From assembly GCF_020554865.1 (NCBI RefSeq), contig NZ_JAJCIC010000023.1, positions 1 through 64,000 of the forward strand: a DNA stretch of 64,000 bases, written 5' to 3'. The position numbers and the translations under genes are program-made. This DNA comes from Lacrimispora sp. 210928-DFI.3.58 (GTDB lineage: Bacteria; Bacillota; Clostridia; Lachnospirales; Lachnospiraceae). This document shows positions 25,269 to 34,651 of the stretch, one piece after another (within the stretch, counting starts at the first letter, position 1; each line of letters begins with the position of its first letter). The notes under the pieces were generated by a model, which saw only the letters and a program-made list of their open reading frames with translations, had not been told where the DNA came from and made no database searches.

Positions 25269-26906
25269 CTATGCTGGAACCTCTTCTTTTTCTATGGCTG
25301 ATGCCAGTCGCTCTTTTAATAATGACGTGTTATCTTGTTGTTTGGTTTTTGGCTTGTCCGTTTTTTTAGCTTTTGTATATTCATTTTCTTTTTTTGTACC
25401 CCGTTTCTCTAATATAGACAGTACAGCTCTGGTTTTTCCTTTAATACTCAGTTTTCCAAATTTTTCGTCTTTCTCTGCCTTTACAAATGCCTGCTTAATT
25501 ACGTTTTCGGTATAATCATAGCAATTAAGAATTGCATTTAAGACATCTCTGAGACACTGATCCCGATCATACTGTTCCTTTTCTGCAATAATTTGTTCCA
25601 GCGCCTTCCTTCTCTCCAGCTCCTGTTCTTTTCTTGAAGTGTCATGTACAAATTTAGCTATTTCCTCTCTGGCTGCTTTAAAATTGATTTCATTTTCAGT
25701 GATGGACTCATTTAAAAGTTCCTTCATCTTTTTAAAATACTTGTTGCTAACCTGCTTTACAAAAGTTACATCAGCATGGTCAGCTTTGCCATTCATAATT
25801 TCATATTGCATCATCATGAAAATACTCGTCAGCATATCTATGCTGCCCAAGGATTCCTCAACCAATGTATCTATTATGCCAACGGTCAATTCCATTTTAG
25901 GAGTGACCCATTGGTATTTCCAGATTCTCTTAATGATATTTCTCAAATAATTTTTATCTGAACAATAACTGTCTGCTTTTATGCGCGTTCCAAATCTGCG
26001 GTGGATCCGAAGCAATTCTCCCCATTTATTCATGGTTTCCTCTGTCCCAACGATTCCTAATGCCACCCCCGTAGAAGCTGTGATAGTCAGCATTGTTTCA
26101 AAGGAAGCCTGCTTATTTGTTGCATAATCGATTAATTGAGCCTCGTCGATAATGATCATACCGACGTGATATCGATTAATATAGGCTTTGATAACTTCAA
26201 CCATTCTTCCAAGATTAAGTGTCCTGATCCTTTTCAGGTGCATATCTCCCGTTCCAAGGATATCGTCAATTTGACTTGCTATACTTAGATATAAAGCACC
26301 CATATTGCTATTCGCTGAAGCAGTTACTAAAATAATTGGTATTTGAACATAGCTGTATCCCAGCCTTGGAAATTGATGGAATATTGCCCGTGGATATTTT
26401 GCCGTAATCAATTCGATGCCGCAGGACTTTCCTACACCGGATGGTCCAATAACACTTAATCCCTGTACACTTCCCGAAATTCCTGATTTTGTTGCCGATT
26501 TAATATCCTGTTTCATCTCAAAGTCATCCATAAACTCATTGATTGCCAATTTGCGTGAAGAATAAGATGACAATAACGCACTCGCAACAGAATTATCAAG
26601 ATCGTCATGCCATTCCATTGGGAAACGCAGCTGTTTGATTTTAAGTAACTCTAAACGCTGCTCCCATAATGGCATTGTTTTGATCTTATCTGCGTCATAT
26701 TCAATTAACTTGGTGTTCACAGCGCACATTGCCTGAAAACCATATGGTTTAGGAAGTGCACAAATATCAGGATTTCCGTCATAAATACCCCAATGTGTAT
26801 ATCGCGCTGGGATAATATCCGATAAGGACTTATTAACGTCGTCATAGAGATTCCCAACATCTCCAATTTCCATATAATCCAATTCTACTGACGTTAAGTA
26901 TTTCAT
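25269..26906 (-). CDS. tnsC: TnsC-like AAA+ transposition regulator, 545 aa
   Basis: TnsC links the target selector to the transposase in an ATP-dependent way. Walker A is GPSGVGKS (residues 154-161) and Walker B is MIIIDEAQLIDY. The sensor regions contain LGIVGTEETMNKW and RRFGTRI. The N-terminal 110 residues (HWGIYDGNPDICALPKPYGF) are like those of the larger Tn7-type TnsC proteins, and the C-terminus is a charged helical tail. The ATG overlaps the tnsB stop codon (ATGA). It acts on the TnsAB transposase encoded upstream. Confidence 0.9.
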   Translation of the reverse strand: MKYLTSVELDYMEIGDVGNLYDDVNKSLSDIIPARYTHWGIYDGNPDICALPKPYGFQAMCAVNTKLIEYDADKIKTMPLWEQRLELLKIKQLRFPMEWHDDLDNSVASALLSSYSSRKLAINEFMDDFEMKQDIKSATKSGISGSVQGLSVIGPSGVGKSCGIELITAKYPRAIFHQFPRLGYSYVQIPIILVTASANSNMGALYLSIASQIDDILGTGDMHLKRIRTLNLGRMVEVIKAYINRYHVGMIIIDEAQLIDYATNKQASFETMLTITASTGVALGIVGTEETMNKWGELLRIHRRFGTRIKADSYCSDKNYLRNIIKRIWKYQWVTPKMELTVGIIDTLVEESLGSIDMLTSIFMMMQYEIMNGKADHADVTFVKQVSNKYFKKMKELLNESITENEINFKAAREEIAKFVHDTSRKEQELERRKALEQIIAEKEQYDRDQCLRDVLNAILNCYDYTENVIKQAFVKAEKDEKFGKLSIKGKTRAVLSILEKRGTKKENEYTKAKKTDKPKTKQQDNTSLLKERLASAIEKEEVPA

Positions 26907-29269
26907 GTTTGCTTACCTCTCTTCCATTTATCGGGGAACAGATCACTGAAATCTTCCATACTATCTGCATCTGTAACGACTATTTCCTGCTCTGTTTTCT
27001 CAGTTCCAATCAGTCGAGTTTCTTTCCTGTTAATGGCATCTGTGGAAGATTCTGTGCCCAATTCATCATAATCTGCTTCCCCTATACAATTCTGTCCAGA
27101 TACTATCTGTTCTGTCTCGTATTCAGCATTTATTGAAAGCATATCTTCTGATTTAACACGGCTGCGCTCCTGTCTTCTCGCATCTCTAATCCCTTTTTTC
27201 TTGTGTTTTCCTACTCCCTGTGCTGCTTTAGCATCTTCTACAACAGCCCTCATTTCATCGTGCAATTCAATCTGCTTGTTTAAATCGCTTTCACGATATT
27301 GATCTACCATCGCAGTTTTCTTCTTCTGCCACTCATCCAACTCTTTCCAACTCATTCCTTTGAATGAATCATTTTCACCCCTGAATTCGCTTAAAGGAAT
27401 TGTCTCCAACATACCATTTCTCATGTAATATATTGAGTTAATGCTTCTTGGATCATACCGTATTCCTTGGATTTCTTCCTGTTTTTTGCCTGTGTTATAC
27501 ATTAACTCGTCGAGCCATTCAATGCGTTTATAATAATATAGATTTTTAAACCGGATTCCACGAAAACCAATCGTAAACCTTCTATCTCCACACAAAAGAG
27601 CGTAACGATACTTGTCTACGTTCATCTCCGTAATAGTACGAGGTTTCGTGTAATTCCTCATACCATAATTCCAAATCGAAGCAGGCGACGGCTGAATTCC
27701 ATTTTCTACCATATCTTTTGTATAAGGGTAGTTTTCCATTAGCCTTGTATTATGATACTCAACATAAAGATATGCAATCTTTCTGATATCATATATGGTT
27801 AATACAGATTGGTCATAATGTTTGGAATCAACCCGTTTTAAAATTACTCCGTTACCGATTACACCAGTTCTTAATTTTTCTTGGAATTGATGAAAGCTCT
27901 GTTCTACAAGCGGTTTCATACTGCCCATGCCCGGAGGAACTAAACTGATTTCTATATTGAGTTCACGCATTGCGCGTTCAAATTCTTTGCTGACGTATTC
28001 TGACCCATGATCACACCTAACAGCTGCTGGCAAAAATCTGGAAGGAAATGTTTCAGCAGGAATATGTACTCCATAACTTTCTGTCTGTACATTATGATCA
28101 TACAACAGTGTTTCCATTAATCCGGTAAAGCCTTCATATGAATTGTTTTCAAACGCTACATTCAGCGCAACAATACAGTGTGAGAATACATCTACAGCAC
28201 AATACATGATAGCCCGGCCAACATTTTGGAACATATCAGAAGCTGATACTAAAGCCAGATCCATTTCAACTTCATCAATTTCAATCATTTTTCCAGGATA
28301 GCTGCCCTGTTTTGTGTTACCAGGAAGAAGACGATTATTATTTTTAAATTCTCTGGCACCCATCCTTAACATATCCAGCTTTTCTTTTCCAAGCTGTTTT
28401 AAGACATAATATTTAAAACGCTCATAAGATGGTCTTTCTGTTTTATCTACAAGCCTTTTTGTAACACCATCTGAATTATCAATGATTGAAAACTGTTCCG
28501 ATAACATACGGATATAACAGCCCTTTATAGTCATTCCATACATAGCCTGTTTTTTGTATATTTGAAGGTATACGTCATATATGGTATATAATTCTGGTGT
28601 GTTTTGTACTTTACTTTTGCTTCCGTCTTTAAAATAAGCGCCGCAAACACATGAATTTTCAGATTTTTCTCTATTCTGCCAGCCTTTTCTTTGATCAATA
28701 AGTGACTCCATTTCCCTTCCTGATTGGAGATATCTTCTGATCAATCTGTAAGCAGTTGTTTTACTAATGCTCAATTCTTTCATCAAATTCTCAACCTGCT
28801 GCCGGCAACCACCATTTTGCAGTTCCTCAAAATAAGGGTATATGCTGATAATACATCGTTCAAGCGCCTGCTGCTTGATAGACATCTTTTCCTTGTCTAA
28901 ATCCGAAAGAAGCTCCATGGGCTGTGCTCTTTCTTGATATTCATCCACTACCATTGCTTTTCCGTTTTCTAAGAGAAGAAACAAAAAATTTATAGGAAGC
29001 AAATAGATATCTAACTTTGAGGCTTCTATATTTATAATTGTGATGCTTTCCTGGCGTATATCAATGACTCGATACAAAACCTCATCAATGCGTACAATAT
29101 GATTCATATTAATGTTGTACTGCAATTCTTCCGGATCTCTAACAGAGTTCGTCTTTTCAAGCATTGAAGGCATATCATCATTGTCATTTTGAGCCAGATC
29201 ATAAACAATATCTGTACTTTTATTTTGCATTTCAGAACTTACTTCTGGCATTGTCTTTTCTTTATACAT
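26903..29269 (-). CDS. tnsB: TnsB-like DDE transposase, 788 aa
   Basis: TnsB binds the transposon ends and joins their 3' strands to the target. The rve integrase core has IEIDEVEMDLALVS (first Asp), CDHGSEYVSKEF (second Asp) and PPGMGSMKPLVEQSFHQFQ (Glu). Before it lie HTH domains (LMKELSISKTTAYRLIRRYL). A Mu-type beta-barrel region (YKRIEWLDELMYNTGK, VRYDP-like) follows. The start at 29269 (MYKEKTMPEV) is chosen for GGGAGGTG; it overlaps the tnsA stop by 8 bases. An upstream in-frame start at 29329 lacks such a site. Confidence 0.92.
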   Translation of the reverse strand: MYKEKTMPEVSSEMQNKSTDIVYDLAQNDNDDMPSMLEKTNSVRDPEELQYNINMNHIVRIDEVLYRVIDIRQESITIINIEASKLDIYLLPINFLFLLLENGKAMVVDEYQERAQPMELLSDLDKEKMSIKQQALERCIISIYPYFEELQNGGCRQQVENLMKELSISKTTAYRLIRRYLQSGREMESLIDQRKGWQNREKSENSCVCGAYFKDGSKSKVQNTPELYTIYDVYLQIYKKQAMYGMTIKGCYIRMLSEQFSIIDNSDGVTKRLVDKTERPSYERFKYYVLKQLGKEKLDMLRMGAREFKNNNRLLPGNTKQGSYPGKMIEIDEVEMDLALVSASDMFQNVGRAIMYCAVDVFSHCIVALNVAFENNSYEGFTGLMETLLYDHNVQTESYGVHIPAETFPSRFLPAAVRCDHGSEYVSKEFERAMRELNIEISLVPPGMGSMKPLVEQSFHQFQEKLRTGVIGNGVILKRVDSKHYDQSVLTIYDIRKIAYLYVEYHNTRLMENYPYTKDMVENGIQPSPASIWNYGMRNYTKPRTITEMNVDKYRYALLCGDRRFTIGFRGIRFKNLYYYKRIEWLDELMYNTGKKQEEIQGIRYDPRSINSIYYMRNGMLETIPLSEFRGENDSFKGMSWKELDEWQKKKTAMVDQYRESDLNKQIELHDEMRAVVEDAKAAQGVGKHKKKGIRDARRQERSRVKSEDMLSINAEYETEQIVSGQNCIGEADYDELGTESSTDAINRKETRLIGTEKTEQEIVVTDADSMEDFSDLFPDKWKRGKQT

Positions 29270-29963
29270 TTCGAAACACCTCCCAAATCTCTTTTTCTCT
29301 TTCTCTTGCAACGGCCGCGAAATGGACAATTTTATGTTCTAAATCCAGAGGATACAATTTATGTGCGACAAGATACTTCAGTACGTCTTCTGCATTTGTT
29401 GTATCAATATCATCGAGTTTCCAAAAACGCATCACAGTCTGTATATTCTCTGCATAGTTCTTATCTAATTCATTTCCGAAGACCAATTTAAAACCAACAT
29501 CCAAACGTTTCCAGTATTCCATCTCCATAACCTGGCGTTCAAGCAGGCGCTGATAAGCCCTTGAAGACAGTTTATATTCTCCTGAAGTCTCCTTCAAAAT
29601 ATCTCTCGAATACTTAAGGCTGTATGCAACTTTATGCCGGTCAGTGAATGTTATTAGGAAATCTGTCGTTATTGTACGAGATGGTTTTTTAAAGCCGTTA
29701 TCTTTGCAGATATCTCCGATTATATTCATATCGAGAGCTCTCTGCTCTTCTATTTCCTTTACGTCATCCCTAAAGTACATAATGTAAAAGAAATTGCGCT
29801 CCCCGCCGGATAAGGTGCTTACACTCCGTCCATCTGGAATCGGAATCATTGCAGCGGTTGCAGTACTCTTCGCTTCGTTTGTCTTAATCCATGGTTTATA
29901 ATCCTTACCTTTATCGACACACCTGTTTTCATTATATTTGCTTTTATCACTTTTCTGCCTCAT
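29262..29963 (-). CDS. tnsA: TnsA-like endonuclease, 233 aa
   Basis: TnsA cuts the 5' strands of the transposon so that it moves by cut-and-paste. The restriction-enzyme-like core is visible: an acidic residue in VKEIEEQRALD (about 70-78), Asp101 in TTDFLI and Lys117 in AYSLKYSRD, followed by the helical motif LERQVMEMEYWKRL. In Tn7 TnsA the residue two before the catalytic Lys is Gln; here it is Ser115. Its presence argues for cut-and-paste rather than replicative movement. It is first in the operon; AT-rich promoter DNA lies between it and the divergent gene at 30193. Confidence 0.87.
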   Translation of the reverse strand: MRQKSDKSKYNENRCVDKGKDYKPWIKTNEAKSTATAAMIPIPDGRSVSTLSGGERNFFYIMYFRDDVKEIEEQRALDMNIIGDICKDNGFKKPSRTITTDFLITFTDRHKVAYSLKYSRDILKETSGEYKLSSRAYQRLLERQVMEMEYWKRLDVGFKLVFGNELDKNYAENIQTVMRFWKLDDIDTTNAEDVLKYLVAHKLYPLDLEHKIVHFAAVAREREKEIWEVFRNV

Positions 29964-30192
29964 TCGTTTTCCTCGCTTTCTTGAACGCTAAAACAATGGT
30001 AAGGGAAAAAACTTTTTTAGGAAAATCCTGCACGTTAAAAATACAAAGCAAAGCATTTTTCATTTATTTTATCTTAACTTATATATTGATTTATTTATAA
30101 AAAATTCACTTTTTGACAAATTCGTTTTTTACATATATCTTTAATGTTTATTTTGAGGTAAAATTATGTAAAACATACAAAGGAGTAACAAA

Positions 30193-30834
30193 GTGGCTTT
30201 ATATATGTACATCAAAGAAACAAAATATACTTTACCAATGAAAGAGCAACTAAGTTATGCAAAAGAGAAAAAGATAGCCCGTGAAAGACTGCTCGGTCCT
30301 GACCAATATGCCCGTGAAAATTGTACCAACATCCTACAACTAATAAATCATCCCTTGAAGGCCGGAGATCAACTTATTATTCGGAACCTCCTTATTATCG
30401 GTCATACTCACCGTAAGATAAGGAACACTTTAGATGCTTATCACCGTGCAAGAATCCAGTTAATTATTGCTGACATCAATTATCACGATCAAGTTCCAGA
30501 GAGTGGAGACTCACGTTCCAGCAATAGCGATTACGCAAAGATCACTGCCTTTCTTAAAGCGTTCGAGCTTGGCAATGAACGCAGAAAACTTATCCAAATG
30601 AAGGTCACGGAACCATCTGGGCAGCGTGGGCGCCCTGCAAAAAACTGGAATACAATCCCTCAAAATGTGCGTGAAATCATTATTTACCATATGGAACACC
30701 TCTACGATTATCCGGAAAGCAGAGCTATAATGGATATTAAAGAATCCGGATATTCCATTGGAGTAACAAGTTTTCGTGCTATTAAAAAAGAATATAAGGA
30801 AAGATTCTTGCCCAAATCGAAAACGATAAAATAA
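30193..30834 (+). CDS. Degenerate serine-recombinase-like protein, 213 aa
   Basis: The first 110 residues follow the resolvase fold: MYIKETKYTLPMKEQLSYAK at the position of the usual YxRVSTxxQ motif, and LIIRNLLIIGHTHRKIRNTL at the position of the usual LxRLGRSLxxI. The catalytic Ser and the conserved Arg residues are replaced, so it is unlikely to recombine DNA. A C-terminal part (RGRPAKNWNTIPQNVREIII) looks like a DNA-binding HTH. The GTG at 30193 follows AAAGGAG. It is divergent from the tns operon, so it may act as its regulator. A member of a catalytically active but unusual family cannot be excluded. Confidence 0.6.
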   Translation: MALYMYIKETKYTLPMKEQLSYAKEKKIARERLLGPDQYARENCTNILQLINHPLKAGDQLIIRNLLIIGHTHRKIRNTLDAYHRARIQLIIADINYHDQVPESGDSRSSNSDYAKITAFLKAFELGNERRKLIQMKVTEPSGQRGRPAKNWNTIPQNVREIIIYHMEHLYDYPESRAIMDIKESGYSIGVTSFRAIKKEYKERFLPKSKTIK

Positions 30835-30861
30835 TCCTTCCTGCTTACATTTATTTCATGA

Positions 30862-30892
30862 GCTGGCGGTTTTGAATACATCTGCCGCCAGC
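30862..30892. terminator. Hairpin between convergent genes
   Basis: GCTGGCGG faces CCGCCAGC. It lies between the resolvase-like gene and the end of the long minus-strand operon. It lacks a T-run on either strand but may stop both. Confidence 0.5.
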
Positions 30893-30974
30893 CCACATTA
30901 CTGCGGTCAAAAATAATAACTGTATTGATAGGGTTGCTTTTGATCTTGCTGTGTCTGTGATCATTTTTGCTTTT

Positions 30975-32042
30975 TTAAAATCCAAACACTTCTTTTCTTA
31001 GTCCTATATTATACAAAGTAGAAAGGTATCTTTTAATCAACATACGGCTATCATTTCTCTTGAATTCAGTTTTAATAAATTCCCATGGTTTTGCTTCCAT
31101 CCACTTTTGCAACTCTATGACTTTACTGTCCTTAGCATACTCGTGTGCCAATCTCCGAAGCAATTCCCAGGATGCCTGGTATCTCCTGTTTTCCGCATGC
31201 ATCAGATAATCATAGAACATATCCCGCCAAACCATGATCCTTCCAAAATCATTGTCGATCCTTTCCGCATCCGCCATCATTTTGCGGCAGAATTCCTTCC
31301 CGGACATCGTTTCAAAATCATCACTTTCCAGTATCGCATTATATTGCGCTTTCCATTCAGTAAAGGTGTCTTTCATTTTATCCGAAAATTTGAGTTTGCG
31401 ATCAGCATTCCAACAGTAAATCAAATCATCCTCTTCCACTTCAAGATACTCGCTGGAAGACAATGGAGCTAACGGTTCATCATTCAGAAGATTCCCATCT
31501 TCCATATACTGACGAATATCATCCCACCCTATTTTCTCTGCTTCTTCCGAATTGTAACTGCATTTTTTTAACAGCTGCATGATTCGTCCAGCATCATTCC
31601 TGATTGCAACAGTATAATTTTCATGAAACAAATAATTCAGCCATCCAATACTTTCGCTTAATGGAACACGCACGTCATCTGACCGTGTAAGGCATTCACC
31701 ATCTGCATATTGTTCTGCAAGCATTAAAGCAGCGATATATGTCCATGCAAACTGACCGCCTCCAATCTTTTCACTTAAAAAATATATTTCTTTCGCATCA
31801 AACGAAATCGGCTGCCACCAGTCATCTTCCAGGTAATTATAATCTACTGTAAAACCGTCTTGTACATACTCTGACTCCGGTGGAACAAGGAGAAAAATCC
31901 CCCTTTTTCCTCCGTCAATGCTGACATGTTCGGTTTTTGCCATTCCTCCGGCTTTAAAAACATCTGCAACCCTTCTGGTAAATTCTTCTTTTCTGTTTTC
32001 CTCAATAATCAAACGACCAATGATTCCTGCATATGCACCCAT
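30975..32042 (-). CDS. Unknown protein, 355 aa; short member of a three-paralogue family
   Basis: Not a recognised family. It aligns at both ends with the proteins at 35715-37220 and 37232-38665. Shared features are an N-terminal block (EENRKEEFTRRVADVFKAGG, then DYNYLEDDWWQPISFDAKEI and LSEKIGGGQFAW) and a C-terminal block ending RMLIKRYLSTLYNIGLRKEV and FGF. Compared with them it lacks about 130 central residues. GGAGGG precedes the ATG. It is the last gene of the long operon. No membrane segment or signal peptide is seen, so it is probably cytosolic. Confidence 0.75.
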   Translation of the reverse strand: MGAYAGIIGRLIIEENRKEEFTRRVADVFKAGGMAKTEHVSIDGGKRGIFLLVPPESEYVQDGFTVDYNYLEDDWWQPISFDAKEIYFLSEKIGGGQFAWTYIAALMLAEQYADGECLTRSDDVRVPLSESIGWLNYLFHENYTVAIRNDAGRIMQLLKKCSYNSEEAEKIGWDDIRQYMEDGNLLNDEPLAPLSSSEYLEVEEDDLIYCWNADRKLKFSDKMKDTFTEWKAQYNAILESDDFETMSGKEFCRKMMADAERIDNDFGRIMVWRDMFYDYLMHAENRRYQASWELLRRLAHEYAKDSKVIELQKWMEAKPWEFIKTEFKRNDSRMLIKRYLSTLYNIGLRKEVFGF

Positions 32043-32068
32043 ATTTCTAATCGCGCCCTCCTAATGCA

Positions 32069-32452
32069 TCAACAATTATACGACAAGTCGATTTCCACCT
32101 GATTCTCAGATGCTTTGAACGATATGTAATTAGCCATCATCATAGCAAGCCTTACATCCATATTTCCTGAATCCAGCACAAAACTATACGGCAGATCAAT
32201 AACAACAGAAAAAATATCGTTTATATCGCTGTCTATGATCTTTAACGTTCCTTCTTCGCGCTCGGCAAATTTCTGCAATACTGGAAGTATCATATTTTTT
32301 ATATAGTCCATATCCTTTTCCCTCTCTTCCTGCTCGATCTGATACAGGTACTCTGATAACTGAATTAGCTGTCTGTCTGTAATACAGTCTAAATGTTCCT
32401 GTGCCTTTAGCACCAATCCGGGATCTGTCCGATAATCATATAGCTTTTCCAC
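32069..32452 (-). CDS. Unknown protein, 127 aa
   Basis: The GTG at 32452 is preferred (MEKLYDYRTDPGLVLKAQ) because GGGAGG lies just upstream. It overlaps the preceding gene by 17 bases, which suggests coupling. The protein is acidic and helical with a C-terminal segment SGNMDVRLAMMMANYISFKA. No family is recognised. It belongs to the long operon. Confidence 0.65.
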   Translation of the reverse strand: MEKLYDYRTDPGLVLKAQEHLDCITDRQLIQLSEYLYQIEQEEREKDMDYIKNMILPVLQKFAEREEGTLKIIDSDINDIFSVVIDLPYSFVLDSGNMDVRLAMMMANYISFKASENQVEIDLSYNC

Positions 32453-32912
32453 TTTCCGCCTCCCCATCAGGTACATAAGGTATATAATGCGGCTGGACAA
32501 ATGGAGCTTTTACATACTCATCAAACGCTGCTTGATCGGTTTGCTCCAGCTTTTCCAGCATTTCCGTGCACCCCATATTCATCAGTGCCAGCCGGACAAA
32601 ACACGCAGCATACTCTCTCGCAGCTTCCATGGCCTGCTTTGTTCCCATCTCCATGGATTCGATCATTCCCGCATCTTTTTCCTGTTTTGTGACCCATATC
32701 CATATACTGTCTTCTGTCAGGCCGAATACCTTTGCTGTCTCTTCGGCGGAGCCTGTCCTGCGGTAATACTCCGTTGCAAGCGCGGATGCTTCATCCAGCC
32801 ATCCTCCGTCCAGATAACTCTGAAACACTTCTTTTAACTGTCTCTGTAATTCCGTATGATAAACCAACTGAAATGCGGCCTCCGCGTATCTCTCATTTAA
32901 CTTCTCCGTCAT
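32436..32912 (-). CDS. Unknown protein with an HTH-like central part, 158 aa
   Basis: The middle (ATEYYRRTGSAEETAKVFGL, then TEDSIWIWVTKQEKDAG) resembles a transposase- or sigma-type helix-turn-helix in which VFGLTEDSIWIWV would be the recognition unit. The rest is helical with an acidic tail. It overlaps the upstream gene by 20 bases. Function unknown. Confidence 0.65.
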   Translation of the reverse strand: MTEKLNERYAEAAFQLVYHTELQRQLKEVFQSYLDGGWLDEASALATEYYRRTGSAEETAKVFGLTEDSIWIWVTKQEKDAGMIESMEMGTKQAMEAAREYAACFVRLALMNMGCTEMLEKLEQTDQAAFDEYVKAPFVQPHYIPYVPDGEAESGKAI

Positions 32913-33567
32913 CGCTTTCTCCTCCTTGTTCGTTTTTATTCCATGTTGGAAAAATGGAAATCTGCCTTCCTGGTTCCATAAAATATTCTTTGCCTGAAAT
33001 CACTACTTTGATTTTTTTCTGCCCCACATTCCGGATGTAGGTTTTTATCGCTGTCCAATCGTAAAATTCAATCCGGCCCGGATATGGGAAATACGCATAG
33101 CGGATATGCTTCCCACTCATCTGGTCAAACCAGTCCATGGGGACGGAATCCTGGAACATGCCCAGATGTACCGGTGCCCTGCGGAATTTCTTTCGCCGCT
33201 CCCCAACCCGGAACGCAGCGCCGACAAAAAAATATTCTGCTTCTGAATCAAATACGAACAATGCCCCATCTCCCTGGCCCGGCACTTCCAGCTTTCTCTC
33301 ATAGGTATCTCTCAATATGTCAAATTCCGGGAGTAGTTTTCTCCCTCTCTCGTCAAACTCATGATAAAGGGCATCCCGTAGACTGCAGTGGTATTCTGAG
33401 TTTCTTGTCTTTATAAGAACCGTTCCGTCTTCCTGTATACTCACATTTTCAATCTGCGATGTATGAATCTTCATCCCATCAGGAAGCCGCTCATGGCCGC
33501 CAACAATTCCGTGCGCAGCCATATATTCTCCATGCTCGATGATATACCAGTATTTTAATGTTTTCAT
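32893..33567 (-). CDS. Unknown protein, 224 aa
   Basis: The start at 33567 (MKTLKYWYIIEHGEYMAAHG) follows AGGAGG, and the ATG overlaps the previous stop (ATGA). The sequence is rich in beta-strand-forming stretches (NVSIQEDGTVLIKTRNSEYH, HIRYAYFPYPGRIEFYDW, KKIKVVISGKEYFMEP) and has no recognisable catalytic motif. It shares an RTGR/GRTI-like ending (EPGRQISIFPTW) with the protein at 35390 (MPGRTINLPPGF), so the two may be related beta-rich proteins. Confidence 0.7.
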   Translation of the reverse strand: MKTLKYWYIIEHGEYMAAHGIVGGHERLPDGMKIHTSQIENVSIQEDGTVLIKTRNSEYHCSLRDALYHEFDERGRKLLPEFDILRDTYERKLEVPGQGDGALFVFDSEAEYFFVGAAFRVGERRKKFRRAPVHLGMFQDSVPMDWFDQMSGKHIRYAYFPYPGRIEFYDWTAIKTYIRNVGQKKIKVVISGKEYFMEPGRQISIFPTWNKNEQGGESDDGEVK

Positions 33568-33890
33568 CTCCGTCCTCCTGCCAGAATGACTCCTGCTTTC
33601 TGTCTTTGGGATTGCGAGTTTTCCCACCGCCATAATTCCGCCCCATACTCCCATACCAGATCCAGAACCGCAAAGGCACATTCCTGTAAATGCACCGGGA
33701 TTCCGGCTTTATCCGCAGCTTTCTTTGTTTTTCTGGCGGAATCATTGAAACAAATTCCATTCTCCATATCCGTTTCCATCTGATCCGCCCAATCATTTGT
33801 GAAATCCAAAATATCCTTTCCGTATGGATTTTCCATGCACTGTCCGGAAAATCCTTTGTAAACTGGCTCCATTCCTTTTTTGATTTTCAT
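33564..33890 (-). CDS. Unknown protein, 108 aa
   Basis: A soluble, helical protein: MEPVYKGFSGQCMENPYGKD, then DFTNDWADQMETDMENGICF and VHLQECAFAVLDLVWEYGAE. No family is recognised by eye. It is coupled by ATGA to the next gene. The first ATG (33890) has GGAG at a fair distance; the second, at 33872, is an alternative. Confidence 0.6.
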   Translation of the reverse strand: MKIKKGMEPVYKGFSGQCMENPYGKDILDFTNDWADQMETDMENGICFNDSARKTKKAADKAGIPVHLQECAFAVLDLVWEYGAELWRWENSQSQRQKAGVILAGGRR

Positions 33891-33935
33891 GATTTTTTCA
33901 CTCCATTCGTATTCTGCGCTGCCGGGAACCCTGTA

Positions 33936-34646
33936 TTACCCAAACAATCGTATGCTCTGGAACAGGAATTCGACCTTGTCGATCCGTTTATCCACATGAT
34001 AGTGACCGCAGTACCATTTCTGATACTTAAGCCTGTCCTCGATCCCATCGAGCCAAATTTCCGTTGTGCTGTCCACTTTGGACTGATCCAAGCCATGAAT
34101 GAACGTTTCTGTCGGCTGGTATTTGAGGGGGCAGGTATGGCTCAGGACAATGTCCGTTTCCCAGCCAATCTCATTCAATTTCCCTTCTACACGCTGTTTA
34201 ATTTCCGTCGAGGGCTGCTCATCCGGAAACCACCGGTATCCATGCGCCAGCCGGTAATCCTTATCCACCGAATATGCGCCGCCGATCACCAGCGTCTTTT
34301 TTCCGGCAAAATCATATATCTCGCCGTCGCGTGCAACGAGCAGGTGCGGGAATTCCTTCTGCCTGTATACGATTCCTCCATGCCACTTCGCCTGTTCATA
34401 GCCTCCCACCGTTTCCGGCCGCATCTCATGGTTCCCGTGAATGCAGAATAGGTCAAACGGTAGTCTGGATACTTCGTTCTTTGTTTTTACATCCCGGATA
34501 TCACCAAAATAATTCAGTCCCGCATCCCCCAGGACAATGCAGATATCCCGTTCTCTCCCTTTTTCTTTCCGGATTCCCATCGTTCTTGCAAAGATGCCAA
34601 GCCGGGAGAAATCGCCGTGGGTATCACCTGTAATATATACTGCCAT
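33936..34646 (-). CDS. Calcineurin-like metallophosphoesterase, 236 aa
   Basis: The metal-binding motifs are complete: ITGDTHGDF (DxH), VLGDAGLN (GDxG), IHGNHEMR (GNHE), LSHTCP and CGHYHVD (GHxH). Such enzymes hydrolyse phosphoesters of proteins, nucleotides or nucleic acids; the substrate is not predictable. It starts 5 bases after the preceding gene. It is the only clear enzyme in the long operon of unknown function, so it is the best handle on the pathway. Confidence 0.9.
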   Translation of the reverse strand: MAVYITGDTHGDFSRLGIFARTMGIRKEKGRERDICIVLGDAGLNYFGDIRDVKTKNEVSRLPFDLFCIHGNHEMRPETVGGYEQAKWHGGIVYRQKEFPHLLVARDGEIYDFAGKKTLVIGGAYSVDKDYRLAHGYRWFPDEQPSTEIKQRVEGKLNEIGWETDIVLSHTCPLKYQPTETFIHGLDQSKVDSTTEIWLDGIEDRLKYQKWYCGHYHVDKRIDKVEFLFQSIRLFG

Positions 34647-34651
34647 ACTAT

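Noticed and set aside
20818-29963. CRISPR-associated Tn7-like transposon
   Set aside because: TnsA, TnsB, TnsC and TniQ are present, but no Cas12k, Cascade gene or CRISPR array is visible in the window.
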